From: Victivallales bacterium | GTDB taxonomy: Bacteria; Verrucomicrobiota; Lentisphaeria; Oligosphaerales; Oligosphaeraceae | DNA length: 8,193 bases | NCBI GenBank assembly: GCA_017964325.1 | Contig: JAGCSE010000174.1 | Location: 1 to 8,193, forward strand | Reading direction: 5' to 3' | In this document: positions 1-6,589 of the stretch, one piece after another | Layout of the letters: each line of letters starts with the position of its first letter | Numbering within the stretch: the stretch's first letter is position 1 | Notes under the pieces: model-generated | Told to the model about the DNA's origin: nothing | What the model saw: only the letters and a program-made list of their open reading frames with translations | Databases searched by the model: none | Position numbers and translations under genes: made by a program

Positions 1-1
1 G

Positions 2-313
2 GCCATCTCACGCATGAAGCGCGGCTCCGTTCTAGTCAATACGGCCCGCGGGGGGCTGGTGGATTCCGCCGCCCTCCATGCGGCGCTGCAGGACGGGCGG
101 CTGTCGTTCGCAGGATTGGATGTCCATGAGACAGAACCGCTTCCTGCTGAATATCCGCTGAAATCACTGCCGAACGTCATCCTCACGCCGCATGTCGCGG
201 GCGTCACGGCGGACTCCTTCCGTGCCATGATGGCAGACGCGATGCGCAACATCGAGCTGTTCGACCTCGGGCGGCTTTCCGAAATCGAACACGCCAGGTA
301 TCAATTCCAATGA
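2..313 (+). CDS. D-2-hydroxyacid dehydrogenase, C-terminal fragment (5' end outside window)
   Basis: This is the last 104 codons of an NAD-dependent D-2-hydroxyacid dehydrogenase of the phosphoglycerate dehydrogenase/hydroxypyruvate reductase family. The reading frame is open to the left edge, so the start is missing. All three hallmark catalytic sites of the family's C-terminal half are visible: the Arg in VNTARGG (codons near 47-55), the Glu in the LDVHETEP motif (near 118-142), and the His in LTPHVAG (near 184-202). The family oxidises a 2-hydroxy acid or reduces a 2-keto acid using NAD(P). The substrate cannot be read from this fragment; it could be SerA-like or a pathway-specific reductase. 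The stop is 7 bases before the next gene, so the two are very probably cotranscribed. That context suggests an oxidoreductase step in the same pathway rather than housekeeping serine synthesis, but this is inference. Confidence 0.9.
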   Translation, partial: AISRMKRGSVLVNTARGGLVDSAALHAALQDGRLSFAGLDVHETEPLPAEYPLKSLPNVILTPHVAGVTADSFRAMMADAMRNIELFDLGRLSEIEHARYQFQ

Positions 314-320
314 AATCGCC

Positions 321-1649
321 ATGAAGAACGCCACGGACCGTTTCATCGAATACCTTTTCCAAAAACACGCGGCCATGACGCCCTCCGTCGTCGGCAAGGC
401 GCGGGCCTGTCTGGCGGACTACATCGCCGTCACGGAGGCGGGCTCGAAGACCGCCAAAGAGCTGTGGGGGGATTTTCTCGAACGCCTGCAGCCCGGACGG
501 ACGCCGTTGCTTGGCTGCCGCCTGAAAACGGACGCGCGTACGGCATGCCTCGTCAATGGCTACAACGCCCACTGCCTTGAGCTCGACGACGGGCAGCGCT
601 TCGCCATGATCCATCTTGGGGCCTCCGTCATGACCGCCTTGGTCTCTGCCGCCTCTGAAAACGAAATTTCGACGGGGGATTTTCTCGAAGGGGCGGCCAT
701 GGGCTACGAAGCGGCCTGCCGTCTCGCCGTCGCCATCCAGCCAGGGCACAAGAAAAAAGGCTTCCACACGGCGGGCACCTGCGGGACGGTCGGAGCGGCC
801 GTCGCCGTGGCCTTCGCGCTGAAAATGAACGCCATGCAGTTGAAAACCGTCCTGTCCGCGGCCGTAGCAGGCGCGGCGGGCATGCTTGAAATACAGGAGC
901 AGGGCTCGCAACTGAAGCCGTACAATCTCGGCCGCGCCGCCATGGACGGGCTTTCGGCGGCATATATGGGCTTCACACATATGCGCGGACCAGACGACAT
1001 GATGGACGGCCCGAGGGGCTTCTTCAAGCTTTTTACAGACGAATGCGACGTTGAAAAGCTGACCGGCCAGACTGAATTTTTTGAAATGGAGCGCATTTAT
1101 GTGAAGCCCTACGCGGCCTGCCGCCACTGCCATTCCGCCATCGAGGCGGCGATCGCTCTCCGCAATAAAATACCGTCAATGGACATCGACCATGTTGTCG
1201 TGAGAACCTACAAGATGGCCATCAAGGGCCATGACCATACGGCGATTGCAGGCTCCGCCTCCGCGAAGCTCAGCATCCCGTACAGCGTCGCGGCGGCTCT
1301 CCTGCTTGGGCAGGGGGGGATGGAGGCGTTTGAAGAAGCGACTGCATGCCGTGAAGACATCCTGTCGCTGGCATCGAAAGTATCCGTGGAGGAAGCGCCG
1401 CGTCCGGCAAACCTCCCGCATGACGCACGATATGCGACCGTCATTCTGACAGGGAAAGACGGCGGCGAGGCGTCGTATTCCGTCGACTATGCGAAAGGCG
1501 ATCCGGAAAATCCCATGACGCATGACGAAATGCGGCGGAAAATCAAATCGCTGCTGGCTTACGCGGAATGCGATGAAAAGCTGGTCAAACAGTGCTGTGC
1601 CCTGCTTGACGAAAGCGCCGTTGCCGGCCTCCCATTGTCATTGTTGTAA
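321..1649 (+). CDS. MmgE/PrpD family protein
   Basis: The 442-residue product matches the usual length (about 450) of the MmgE/PrpD family. Characterised members include 2-methylcitrate dehydratase, cis-aconitate decarboxylase and iminodisuccinate epimerase, all acting on di- or tricarboxylates without a metal cofactor. The N-terminal helical domain carries the expected substrate-pocket segment NAHCLELDDGQ (residues 82-92, with H84, D89 and D90), then H98, and a second conserved stretch GFHTAGTCGTVGAA (147-160). The C-terminal alpha/beta domain follows from about residue 270. The start at 321 is the first ATG in frame after the previous stop; no strong Shine-Dalgarno is visible, so translation may be coupled to the gene 7 bases upstream. 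The family is functionally broad, so the exact reaction is open. Its place beside a fumarase-type hydro-lyase and a CitE-like lyase fits an acid dehydratase, decarboxylase or epimerase. A run of seven G lies at 1313-1319 but the frame is intact through it. Confidence 0.9.
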   Translation: MKNATDRFIEYLFQKHAAMTPSVVGKARACLADYIAVTEAGSKTAKELWGDFLERLQPGRTPLLGCRLKTDARTACLVNGYNAHCLELDDGQRFAMIHLGASVMTALVSAASENEISTGDFLEGAAMGYEAACRLAVAIQPGHKKKGFHTAGTCGTVGAAVAVAFALKMNAMQLKTVLSAAVAGAAGMLEIQEQGSQLKPYNLGRAAMDGLSAAYMGFTHMRGPDDMMDGPRGFFKLFTDECDVEKLTGQTEFFEMERIYVKPYAACRHCHSAIEAAIALRNKIPSMDIDHVVVRTYKMAIKGHDHTAIAGSASAKLSIPYSVAAALLLGQGGMEAFEEATACREDILSLASKVSVEEAPRPANLPHDARYATVILTGKDGGEASYSVDYAKGDPENPMTHDEMRRKIKSLLAYAECDEKLVKQCCALLDESAVAGLPLSLL

Positions 1650-1660
1650 TCAATTATCAT

Positions 1661-1668
1661 AAAAGGAG
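1661..1668 (+). promoter_or_regulatory. Shine-Dalgarno deciding the start of the U32-like gene
   Basis: AAAAGGAG is a strong ribosome binding site. Its distance to the ATG at 1677 (8 bases) is normal, while the ATG at 1671 is only 2 bases away. This favours the second ATG. Confidence 0.7.
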
Positions 1669-1676
1669 ACATGCCA

Positions 1677-2579
1677 ATGAACAGCATGGAAAAGACACGT
1701 GTTTTTCTGAAATCCATCGGCCTTCCGGGCGGCGACGCCTACGATCTGCCGACCTCGGGAAAAAGATTTTCAGACGGCGGTCAATACCGTTTTGAAGTTC
1801 CCGGCATCCAGGGCCCCGCCGTCATGGAGGCCCTTCTGGAGGCCATTGACAAATATGGCCTCTATCTGCATCGCGTCACGCAGACAAAGGGCATCATGCT
1901 GCTGGCCGACTCCGACATCACGCGCATGGTGAACATGGCGAAGGACGCGAAGACGGATCTGATCCTCGCCATCGGGCCGCGCGCCACGACGGACACGAGC
2001 GCCTCCGTGAACACGCCGGAGGGCGTCCGCATGGGCTACCGCCTCCGCGGGCAGGAGCAGATCGTCCGCGCCGTGGAGGACGTGAAGCGGGCCGCCTCCC
2101 TTGGCTGCCGCGGCTTCCTGGTCTATGACGAAGGCTGCCTGTGGCTGCTCAATGAAATGCGCAAGGCCGGCGAGATTCCCGCGGACTGCAAATTCAAAGT
2201 CTCCGCACACGCGGGCCACGGCAACCCCTGCTCCGCGAAACTGCTGGAAAGCATCGGCGCGAACTCCCTCAACCCCGTGCGGGACATCCAGCTGCAGATG
2301 CTCGCCGCCATGCGGCAGGCCGTCGACATCCCGATCGACATCCATACGGAGAACCCGCAGTCGACGGGCGGCTTCATCCGCCACTACGAAGTGCCCGAGA
2401 TGATCCGCGTCGCGGCTCCCATCTATCTGAAGACCGGCGGCTCCGTGGCGCAGACACACAGCTGGGAAAGCACCGTCGACGACGCAAAGAAGCGCGCGAA
2501 ACAGGTCTCCCTTGTCAAACGTGTTATAGATACATACTATCCAGAGGCGGTGCAGTCGCCAAAGAGCATCATCAGATAA
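1677..2579 (+). CDS. U32-peptidase-like TIM-barrel protein of unknown function
   Basis: A protein of 300 residues (302 from the ATG at 1671). I chose 1677 because AAAAGGAG at 1661-1668 lies 8 bases upstream of it but only 2 from 1671. The protein resembles entries I recall being labelled U32 family peptidase; the label rests on recall, not a search. Visible features fit a (beta/alpha) barrel of alternating short hydrophobic strands and helices: KGIMLLA (71-77), TDLILAIGPRA (93-103), RGFLVYDEG (145-153), KFKVSAHAGHGNP (172-184), IPIDIHTENP (218-227) and PIYLKTGG (248-255). There is no signal peptide or membrane segment, so it should be cytoplasmic. It has exactly four cysteines (144, 154, 171, 185), clustered mid-barrel. 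Other U32 relatives such as UbiU/UbiV use four Cys to hold an iron-sulfur cluster, so a cluster is possible but unproven. The His/Asp/Glu-rich strand ends suggest a metal or small-molecule site. Its position between MmgE/PrpD and ATP-grasp genes implies a metabolic rather than proteolytic role. Confidence 0.72.
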   Translation: MNSMEKTRVFLKSIGLPGGDAYDLPTSGKRFSDGGQYRFEVPGIQGPAVMEALLEAIDKYGLYLHRVTQTKGIMLLADSDITRMVNMAKDAKTDLILAIGPRATTDTSASVNTPEGVRMGYRLRGQEQIVRAVEDVKRAASLGCRGFLVYDEGCLWLLNEMRKAGEIPADCKFKVSAHAGHGNPCSAKLLESIGANSLNPVRDIQLQMLAAMRQAVDIPIDIHTENPQSTGGFIRHYEVPEMIRVAAPIYLKTGGSVAQTHSWESTVDDAKKRAKQVSLVKRVIDTYYPEAVQSPKSIIR

Positions 2580-2597
2580 AAAGGCCAGGAAATATTT

Positions 2598-3842
2598 ATG
2601 GTAACAATCAATTCCCCCGTTGCGATCGTCCTTGGCGGTACAAACCCGCATATCGAATTGATCAATCAGTTGAAAGAGCGCGGATATTTCGTCATTCTAG
2701 CGGATTATCAGGAGAATCCGCCTGCACGCGATGCGGCTGACCTCCATGTCCGCGCAAGCACGATGGATCAGCAGGCGATTCTTGAACTGGCGAAAAAGCA
2801 TGACGCGAAACTGGTCATAAGCGCATGCGTGGACCAGGCGAACATAACGGCCTGCTATGTCGCCGAGCAATTGGGGCTGATGCATCCATACAGCTACAAG
2901 ACAGCCTTGAACATCACGAACAAAGGCGTAATGAAGAGAGTGATGTCGGAACATCGGATTCCTACGACTAAATACTATTATCTGGAAAATGGCGAAAGCC
3001 TCCCCCTTATCGACTTAAGCTACCCGGTGATGGTGAAGCCGGCTGACAGTTGCGCCGCGTCGGGCGTGAAGAAGGCATCGAACGCGGAGGAGCTCGCGCA
3101 ATTCCTTCTGGAGGCGAAAAAAGTCAGCCGGACCGGCCGGACCGTCGTCGAGGAGTTCTTCGCCGGAACGGAGATTAGCGCCTATTGCTTCGTGCAGGAC
3201 GGCGTGGCGAATGTCATCATGGCGTCCGAGAGGCTCAGCATCATAGAAGGTGAGAATCAGGTCCTGAAATGCTATGCGACCGTCACGCCTCCCCCCGTTT
3301 CAGACACCGCGATGGTCAAGCTCAGACAGGCGGCCACGGACATTGCACACGCCTTCAATCTGGATAACACGCCGCTCCATGTCCAGGCAATCATCAACGG
3401 CGACGACATCAGTATCATAGAATTCGCGCCACGGGTCGGTGGTGGCATCAGCTACCGTACCATCCGGGAGAACACAGGCTTCGACATCATTTCCGCGACC
3501 ATTGATTCCTATCTCCAAAAACGCATCGTGCTTTCATACCATGAGATCACATGCTGCCAGTGCGTCGATATCATCTACGGGATTCCGGAAGTCTTCGACC
3601 ATGTCACGGGGATCGATGAGCTGATGAAGGACGGCGTGATAGAAGGATTCCACTACCATAAGACAAAAGGGATGGCCACTTCAAACGACCGTGCGAGCTC
3701 TGGCCGTATTGGCGCGTTCATCGTCACGGGACGCACACGGAAGGAAGTCGGCGAGAAAGTCGCCATTGCCATGGAACGGCTAGAAGCGTTTTCAGCGGAT
3801 GGCAGGCCCATGATGCGCCATGACTTATATTTCAGACCCTGA
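2598..3842 (+). CDS. ATP-grasp domain ligase
   Basis: The product (414 residues) has the three-part layout of ATP-grasp carboxylate ligases. An N-terminal Rossmann-like pre-ATP-grasp domain begins with VAIVLGGTN (8-16). The central ATP-binding subdomain has the lysine in PVMVKPAD (143-150), a small-residue flexible loop (151-157) and the adenine-contacting VVEEFF (183-188). The Mg-binding catalytic segment is EFAPRVGGG (275-283). A further C-terminal domain of about 100 residues resembles that of carbamoyl-phosphate-synthase-like and PurK/BtrJ-like ligases. The family activates a carboxylate as an acyl phosphate and joins it to an amine, thiol or similar nucleophile. Substrates cannot be predicted. 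AGGA at 2587-2590 sits 7 bases before the start. The 3' end may overlap the next gene, whose in-frame ATG at 3820 lies inside this one. Adjacency to a CitE-like lyase recalls the biosynthetic gene pairs seen in tellurite-resistance-type (Ter) stress clusters, but no TerD-like gene is in view. Confidence 0.9.
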   Translation: MVTINSPVAIVLGGTNPHIELINQLKERGYFVILADYQENPPARDAADLHVRASTMDQQAILELAKKHDAKLVISACVDQANITACYVAEQLGLMHPYSYKTALNITNKGVMKRVMSEHRIPTTKYYYLENGESLPLIDLSYPVMVKPADSCAASGVKKASNAEELAQFLLEAKKVSRTGRTVVEEFFAGTEISAYCFVQDGVANVIMASERLSIIEGENQVLKCYATVTPPPVSDTAMVKLRQAATDIAHAFNLDNTPLHVQAIINGDDISIIEFAPRVGGGISYRTIRENTGFDIISATIDSYLQKRIVLSYHEITCCQCVDIIYGIPEVFDHVTGIDELMKDGVIEGFHYHKTKGMATSNDRASSGRIGAFIVTGRTRKEVGEKVAIAMERLEAFSADGRPMMRHDLYFRP

Positions 3843-3867
3843 AAATACTGAAAGGCAAATAATAGAA

Positions 3868-5013
3868 ATGAGACACCATCTTTATAATCCAGAATTCAAA
3901 TTTGTCAAAGACCCTGAGCACTTTGACAAACATACTGACCGCTCGTTGCTCCAGTACTGTCTTGGCGCGACCATGTATATGCCCGGCACGAAGGACTTCG
4001 CGCAGGCGATCCTGACACAGAAGTACAAGGGGCTGACATCCATGGTCCTCTGCTTCGAGGACGCATGCAGGGAAGAGGACGTACCTTTGGCGGAACACAA
4101 TTCACTGCACCTTCTGGATGTGATCGGCGATGAAATTAAACGTGGCAACTTCTCTGCCGACAACCTGCCGCTCGTCTTCTTCCGCGTACGCAACATCGAG
4201 CAGTTCAAGCATTTCGGCTCAATGCTGAAGCCAGAGCATCTGAAGCTCATCACAGGCTTCAACTTCCCGAAATTCAACATGTCGAATGCAGGAGCCTACC
4301 TCACGCATCTGAAGGACATGAACGACGAACATGGCGAGATCCTCTACGGCATGCCCATCATAGAGGACCGCCGCGTGGCCTTCAAGGAGACCCGAATGCA
4401 GGAGTTGCTCGGCATCAGAAAAATCGTTGACGCATACAGGGATCTGATTCTTAATATCCGTGTCGGTGGAACAGATTTCTCGTCGTGTTTTGGCGTGAGG
4501 CGTGGCATCGACTACTCCATCTACGACATCATGACGGTGCGGGACTGTCTCATGGACATACTGAACGTCTTCTCGCGCGACAACGACTACACGGTGTCCG
4601 GTCCGGTATGGGAGTACTTCCGCGCGAACAAGAGCATGAAATTTTCCGATCAAGCGCCTGGCGTGGGGATGAGTATTCAGGGCACGTTGCTGAAGCGGCC
4701 CGTCATCGTGAATGACGCGGTAGATGGCCTCATGCGGGAGCTCGTGCTCGACCAGGCGAACGGCTTCATGGGCAAGACATGCATCCACCCGACACACCTG
4801 AATTTCATCAATGGCATGCTGGCGGTGACGCGGGAGGAGTATGAGGATGCAGACCAGATCCTCCACACGTCCGGCGGCGTTGTAAAGGGAAGTAAAGGGA
4901 TGAACGAAATCGGCCCGCATCGCTGCTGGGCGGAGAAAATCGTCATGCGCGCGCGCGCCTACGGCGTCATCGAAAACGAGGCAAGCTACTTTGAACTTTT
5001 CGGAGTAAAATGA
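3868..5013 (+). CDS. CitE-like C-C bond lyase (HpcH/HpaI aldolase/citrate lyase superfamily)
   Basis: A 381-residue TIM-barrel protein of the HpcH/HpaI-CitE superfamily, longer than classical CitE (about 290). It matches the divergent C-C bond lyase subfamily known from Ter-associated biosynthetic operons. Visible motifs, numbered from the chosen start, are CLGATMYMPG (31-40), the acidic Mg-site strand VLCFEDAC (60-67), the arginine strand VFFRVRN (103-109), MPIIED (162-167), VGGTDFSSCFG (199-209), and the characteristic CitE GKTCIHPTH (302-310). The superfamily cleaves or forms a C-C bond next to a carboxylate or acyl-CoA using a divalent metal. The start at 3868 gives the MRHHLY N-terminus I recall for relatives and has AAAGG at 3851-3855. 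An alternative ATG at 3820 adds 16 residues, overlaps the ATP-grasp gene by 23 bases and has a poorer ribosome site. The stop at 5011-5013 overlaps the ATG at 5010. It probably acts on the ATP-grasp substrate or product. Confidence 0.88.
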   Translation: MRHHLYNPEFKFVKDPEHFDKHTDRSLLQYCLGATMYMPGTKDFAQAILTQKYKGLTSMVLCFEDACREEDVPLAEHNSLHLLDVIGDEIKRGNFSADNLPLVFFRVRNIEQFKHFGSMLKPEHLKLITGFNFPKFNMSNAGAYLTHLKDMNDEHGEILYGMPIIEDRRVAFKETRMQELLGIRKIVDAYRDLILNIRVGGTDFSSCFGVRRGIDYSIYDIMTVRDCLMDILNVFSRDNDYTVSGPVWEYFRANKSMKFSDQAPGVGMSIQGTLLKRPVIVNDAVDGLMRELVLDQANGFMGKTCIHPTHLNFINGMLAVTREEYEDADQILHTSGGVVKGSKGMNEIGPHRCWAEKIVMRARAYGVIENEASYFELFGVK

Positions 5014-5024
5014 AAAGGGATGCA

Positions 5025-5525
5025 ATGGATATTTCAACCCCTATAACGGAAGATGTCGCCAAGGCCTTGCAGGTGGGCGACATGGTGTATATTTCGGGAA
5101 ACATCTACTGCGGACGTGATGCAGTCCTGCCGAAGATCGTCAGGATGTTCCAGGAAGGCACGGTCAGCGAACTGGGCGAGGAGCTGCGCGGCGGCGTGAT
5201 CTTCCACACGGCGGTCAGCCCCGCGGGTGTGGGGCCGACATCCAGCAACAAGCTGGAGATCGAATCCAGCATCGCGCCGCTTTCCGAGGCCGGCGTGAAA
5301 CTCCATCTTGGAAAGGGTGCGCTGCATGCGGAGACGGTGGAGGCGCTGGGGCGGTTCAACGCAGTGTACGCCGTGATTCCGCCCGTGACTGCGTTGCTGG
5401 GAGCCAGGACACTGGAGTCGCGGCTCGTGGCGTTCCCCGAGCTCGGCATGGAGGCGCTGTACAGCTTGAAGGTTGACCGTTATCCGGCGATCATCGCCGC
5501 AGCACATGGGAGGAGCATCTACTGA
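5025..5525 (+). CDS. Class I fumarase/tartrate dehydratase-type hydro-lyase, beta subunit
   Basis: The product (166 residues from 5025, 171 from the alternative ATG at 5010) covers the whole fumarase C-terminal (beta) domain. It normally pairs with the iron-sulfur alpha subunit to add or remove water on a dicarboxylate such as fumarate/malate or tartrate. Recognisable segments are STPIT near the N-terminus, the swivel strand VYISGNIYCGRDAVLPKI (21-38), AGVGPTSSNKLE (67-78) in place of the common GPTTAxRM loop, LGKGAL (95-100), and FPELGMEALYSL (137-148). The usual His after RDAA is Leu here (L35), perhaps a subfamily trait. Both starts are plausible: GGAG at 5002-5005 serves 5010, which overlaps the previous stop, and AAAAGGGA at 5013-5020 serves 5025. 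I favour 5025 because it gives the usual family N-terminus. The gene precedes the alpha gene, the reverse of the common ttdA-ttdB order, and overlaps it by one base, suggesting coupled, equimolar synthesis. Confidence 0.88.
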   Translation: MDISTPITEDVAKALQVGDMVYISGNIYCGRDAVLPKIVRMFQEGTVSELGEELRGGVIFHTAVSPAGVGPTSSNKLEIESSIAPLSEAGVKLHLGKGALHAETVEALGRFNAVYAVIPPVTALLGARTLESRLVAFPELGMEALYSLKVDRYPAIIAAAHGRSIY

Positions 5526-6385
5526 TGAACATGCGATACGACGAAATCGTGGAAAAAGTTGCTGCCACGCTGGTCGCGGCCGGATCGACCTTTACGGAAG
5601 ACAAGAAAGAGGCCTACCGGAAGGCTATCGCGGCGGAGACGAATCCGCCTGCGAAGTGGGGGATGGAGACCATTTTGCAGAACGCGGATGCGGCGGAACT
5701 TCAGAGAAGCCCGCTGTGCGATGACACGGGAATCCCGCATCTTGTATTGGATGTCGGTGACGGCGCAGTCGTGACAGGCGAATTTCTGGACGCGATCCGA
5801 GAAGGCGTATCGGAAGGGTTGCGTCGTCTGCCCGGCCGCCCCATGGGGATCATGGGCGACGATGTGCGACGTATTGATCAGTCTGGTGGTCTGGACGAGG
5901 ATCCTGCGGGCGTACTGCCCGCGCCGTTCCATATCCGCCGGATGGCAGGAAATGGCCTGAAGCTCCATGTCCTGATGTTTGGCGGCGGCCCGGCCATCCG
6001 CGGAAAGACGCTTCGTGTCTTCCACAAGCATGACGTAAATGTCGTACTGAATGAAATCATCGGCTGGGCGAAAGAGGGCGTCTCGCAGCTGGGCTGCTCG
6101 CCCTGTACGCTGGGCGTCGGAATTGGCCGTTCGCACTACGAGGCGGCTACGCTAATGCTGGAGGCATTGGTTGACGGAAGCTATGACAGGCAGAGCGAGA
6201 TGGAATCGCAGATCACCTTGAAAGTGAATGAAGCGGACATTGGCCCGCTTGGCCTGCATGGAAAACATTCCGTGTTGGCGACTTTCTTGAAGGTGGGGCC
6301 GCAACGTGCAAGCGGTGTGCGGATCGTCTGCCTCAGGCCATGCTGCTGCTTTGAACCAAGAATAGCAACGGTTGTAATTTATTAG
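5525..6385 (+). CDS. Class I fumarase/tartrate dehydratase-type hydro-lyase, alpha (Fe-S) subunit
   Basis: A 286-residue protein of normal length for a stand-alone alpha subunit of oxygen-sensitive class I hydro-lyases, which bind a 4Fe-4S cluster whose free iron activates the substrate. Candidate cluster cysteines are C65 in PLCDDTG, C191/C194 in GCSPCTLGVGIG, and C269 or one of C273-C275 in the unusual RPCCCFEP segment near the C-terminus. The start overlaps the beta-subunit stop (TGATG), with GGGAGGAG at 5509-5516 eight bases upstream. The sequence departs from classical FumA/TtdA in the middle. A segment rich in MGDD, RRIDQSGG and LPAPF (about 107-135) replaces the usual NTGDNTPA-like region, and GGGPAIRG (153-160) replaces the usual GGGSEN. 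This indicates a distinct subfamily, so fumarate or tartrate should not be assumed as substrate; the fold and chemistry are well supported, the substrate is not. It closes the operon. Confidence 0.88.
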   Translation: MNMRYDEIVEKVAATLVAAGSTFTEDKKEAYRKAIAAETNPPAKWGMETILQNADAAELQRSPLCDDTGIPHLVLDVGDGAVVTGEFLDAIREGVSEGLRRLPGRPMGIMGDDVRRIDQSGGLDEDPAGVLPAPFHIRRMAGNGLKLHVLMFGGGPAIRGKTLRVFHKHDVNVVLNEIIGWAKEGVSQLGCSPCTLGVGIGRSHYEAATLMLEALVDGSYDRQSEMESQITLKVNEADIGPLGLHGKHSVLATFLKVGPQRASGVRIVCLRPCCCFEPRIATVVIY

Positions 6386-6400
6386 GGAATATTATATACT
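6372..6400 (+). promoter_or_regulatory. Candidate sigma-70 promoter overlapping the end of the alpha-subunit gene
   Basis: TTGTAA at 6372-6377 (4 of 6 matches to TTGACA) is separated by exactly 17 bases from TATACT at 6395-6400 (5 of 6 matches to TATAAT). A transcript would begin near 6407, just ahead of the structured element at 6442-6507. The assignment is by eye only, and AT-rich spacers give chance matches. Confidence 0.45.
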
Positions 6401-6441
6401 TTAATTTCTGACTGATAATCCATAATATATTGCGCCCAAGT

Positions 6442-6515
6442 GCAACGGCTGGCGATGCATGCGCATTCGCGTATATGGTCGCACAGGAGTGTGCCTCCTT
6501 CCGTTGCCGTTTTTT
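6442..6515 (+). ncRNA. Three-way-junction RNA element ending in a T tract: terminator or leader/attenuator
   Basis: An outer 7-bp helix pairs GCAACGG (6442-6448) with CCGTTGC (6501-6507). Inside it, GCGATGC (6452-6458) pairs with GCATTCGC (6463-6470) around a 4-base loop with one bulged T. A second arm pairs GCACA (6481-6485) with TGTGC (6490-6494). An alternative arm, AGGAG (6485-6489) with CTCCT (6495-6499), shares bases with the second and excludes it, so two states are possible. Six T residues (6510-6515) start two bases after the outer helix, as in an intrinsic terminator. It may simply end the upstream operon, or act as a regulated leader for the polysaccharide genes if the promoter at 6372-6400 is used. 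I do not match it to a known riboswitch class. Confidence 0.45.
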
Positions 6516-6540
6516 AGGCTAATAAGAAAACTTAAGTATA

Positions 6541-6546
6541 TATAAT
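6541..6546 (+). promoter_or_regulatory. Candidate -10 box for the nucleotidyltransferase gene
   Basis: A perfect TATAAT lies 43 bases before the start codon at 6590 and after the T tract. No good -35 box is found at 16-18 bases upstream, so this is weak. The spacer from 6516 to 6589 otherwise shows only AT-rich sequence and no clear ribosome binding site. Confidence 0.3.
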
Positions 6547-6589
6547 TCACAGTTATAAACAAAGAAATTAGTAATAACAAGTTCGTTTT

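Noticed and set aside
204..1133. Long minus-strand open frame (309 codons) opposite the MmgE/PrpD gene
   Set aside because: Arg-, Gly- and His-rich product with no recognisable family; it is the complement of a clear GC-rich coding gene.
1313..1319. G7 run as a possible frameshift in the MmgE/PrpD gene
   Set aside because: The frame and family-like sequence continue on both sides and the total length is normal.
1770..2651. Minus-strand open frame of 293 codons opposite the U32-like gene
   Set aside because: No family features and fully explained as an antisense shadow of high-GC codons.
4947..4958. (GC)6 alternating tract
   Set aside because: It lies in a conserved coding stretch (Met-Arg-Ala-Arg-Ala) and is explained by codon choice.
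4219..5037. Minus-strand open frame of 272 codons opposite the CitE-like gene
   Set aside because: His/Val/Arg-biased shadow; the + strand has clear CitE motifs.
6491..6517. Possible 8-codon leader peptide starting GTG after AGGAG at 6485
   Set aside because: The start is one base from the Shine-Dalgarno-like sequence, too close for initiation, and the peptide shows no runs of a regulatory amino acid.
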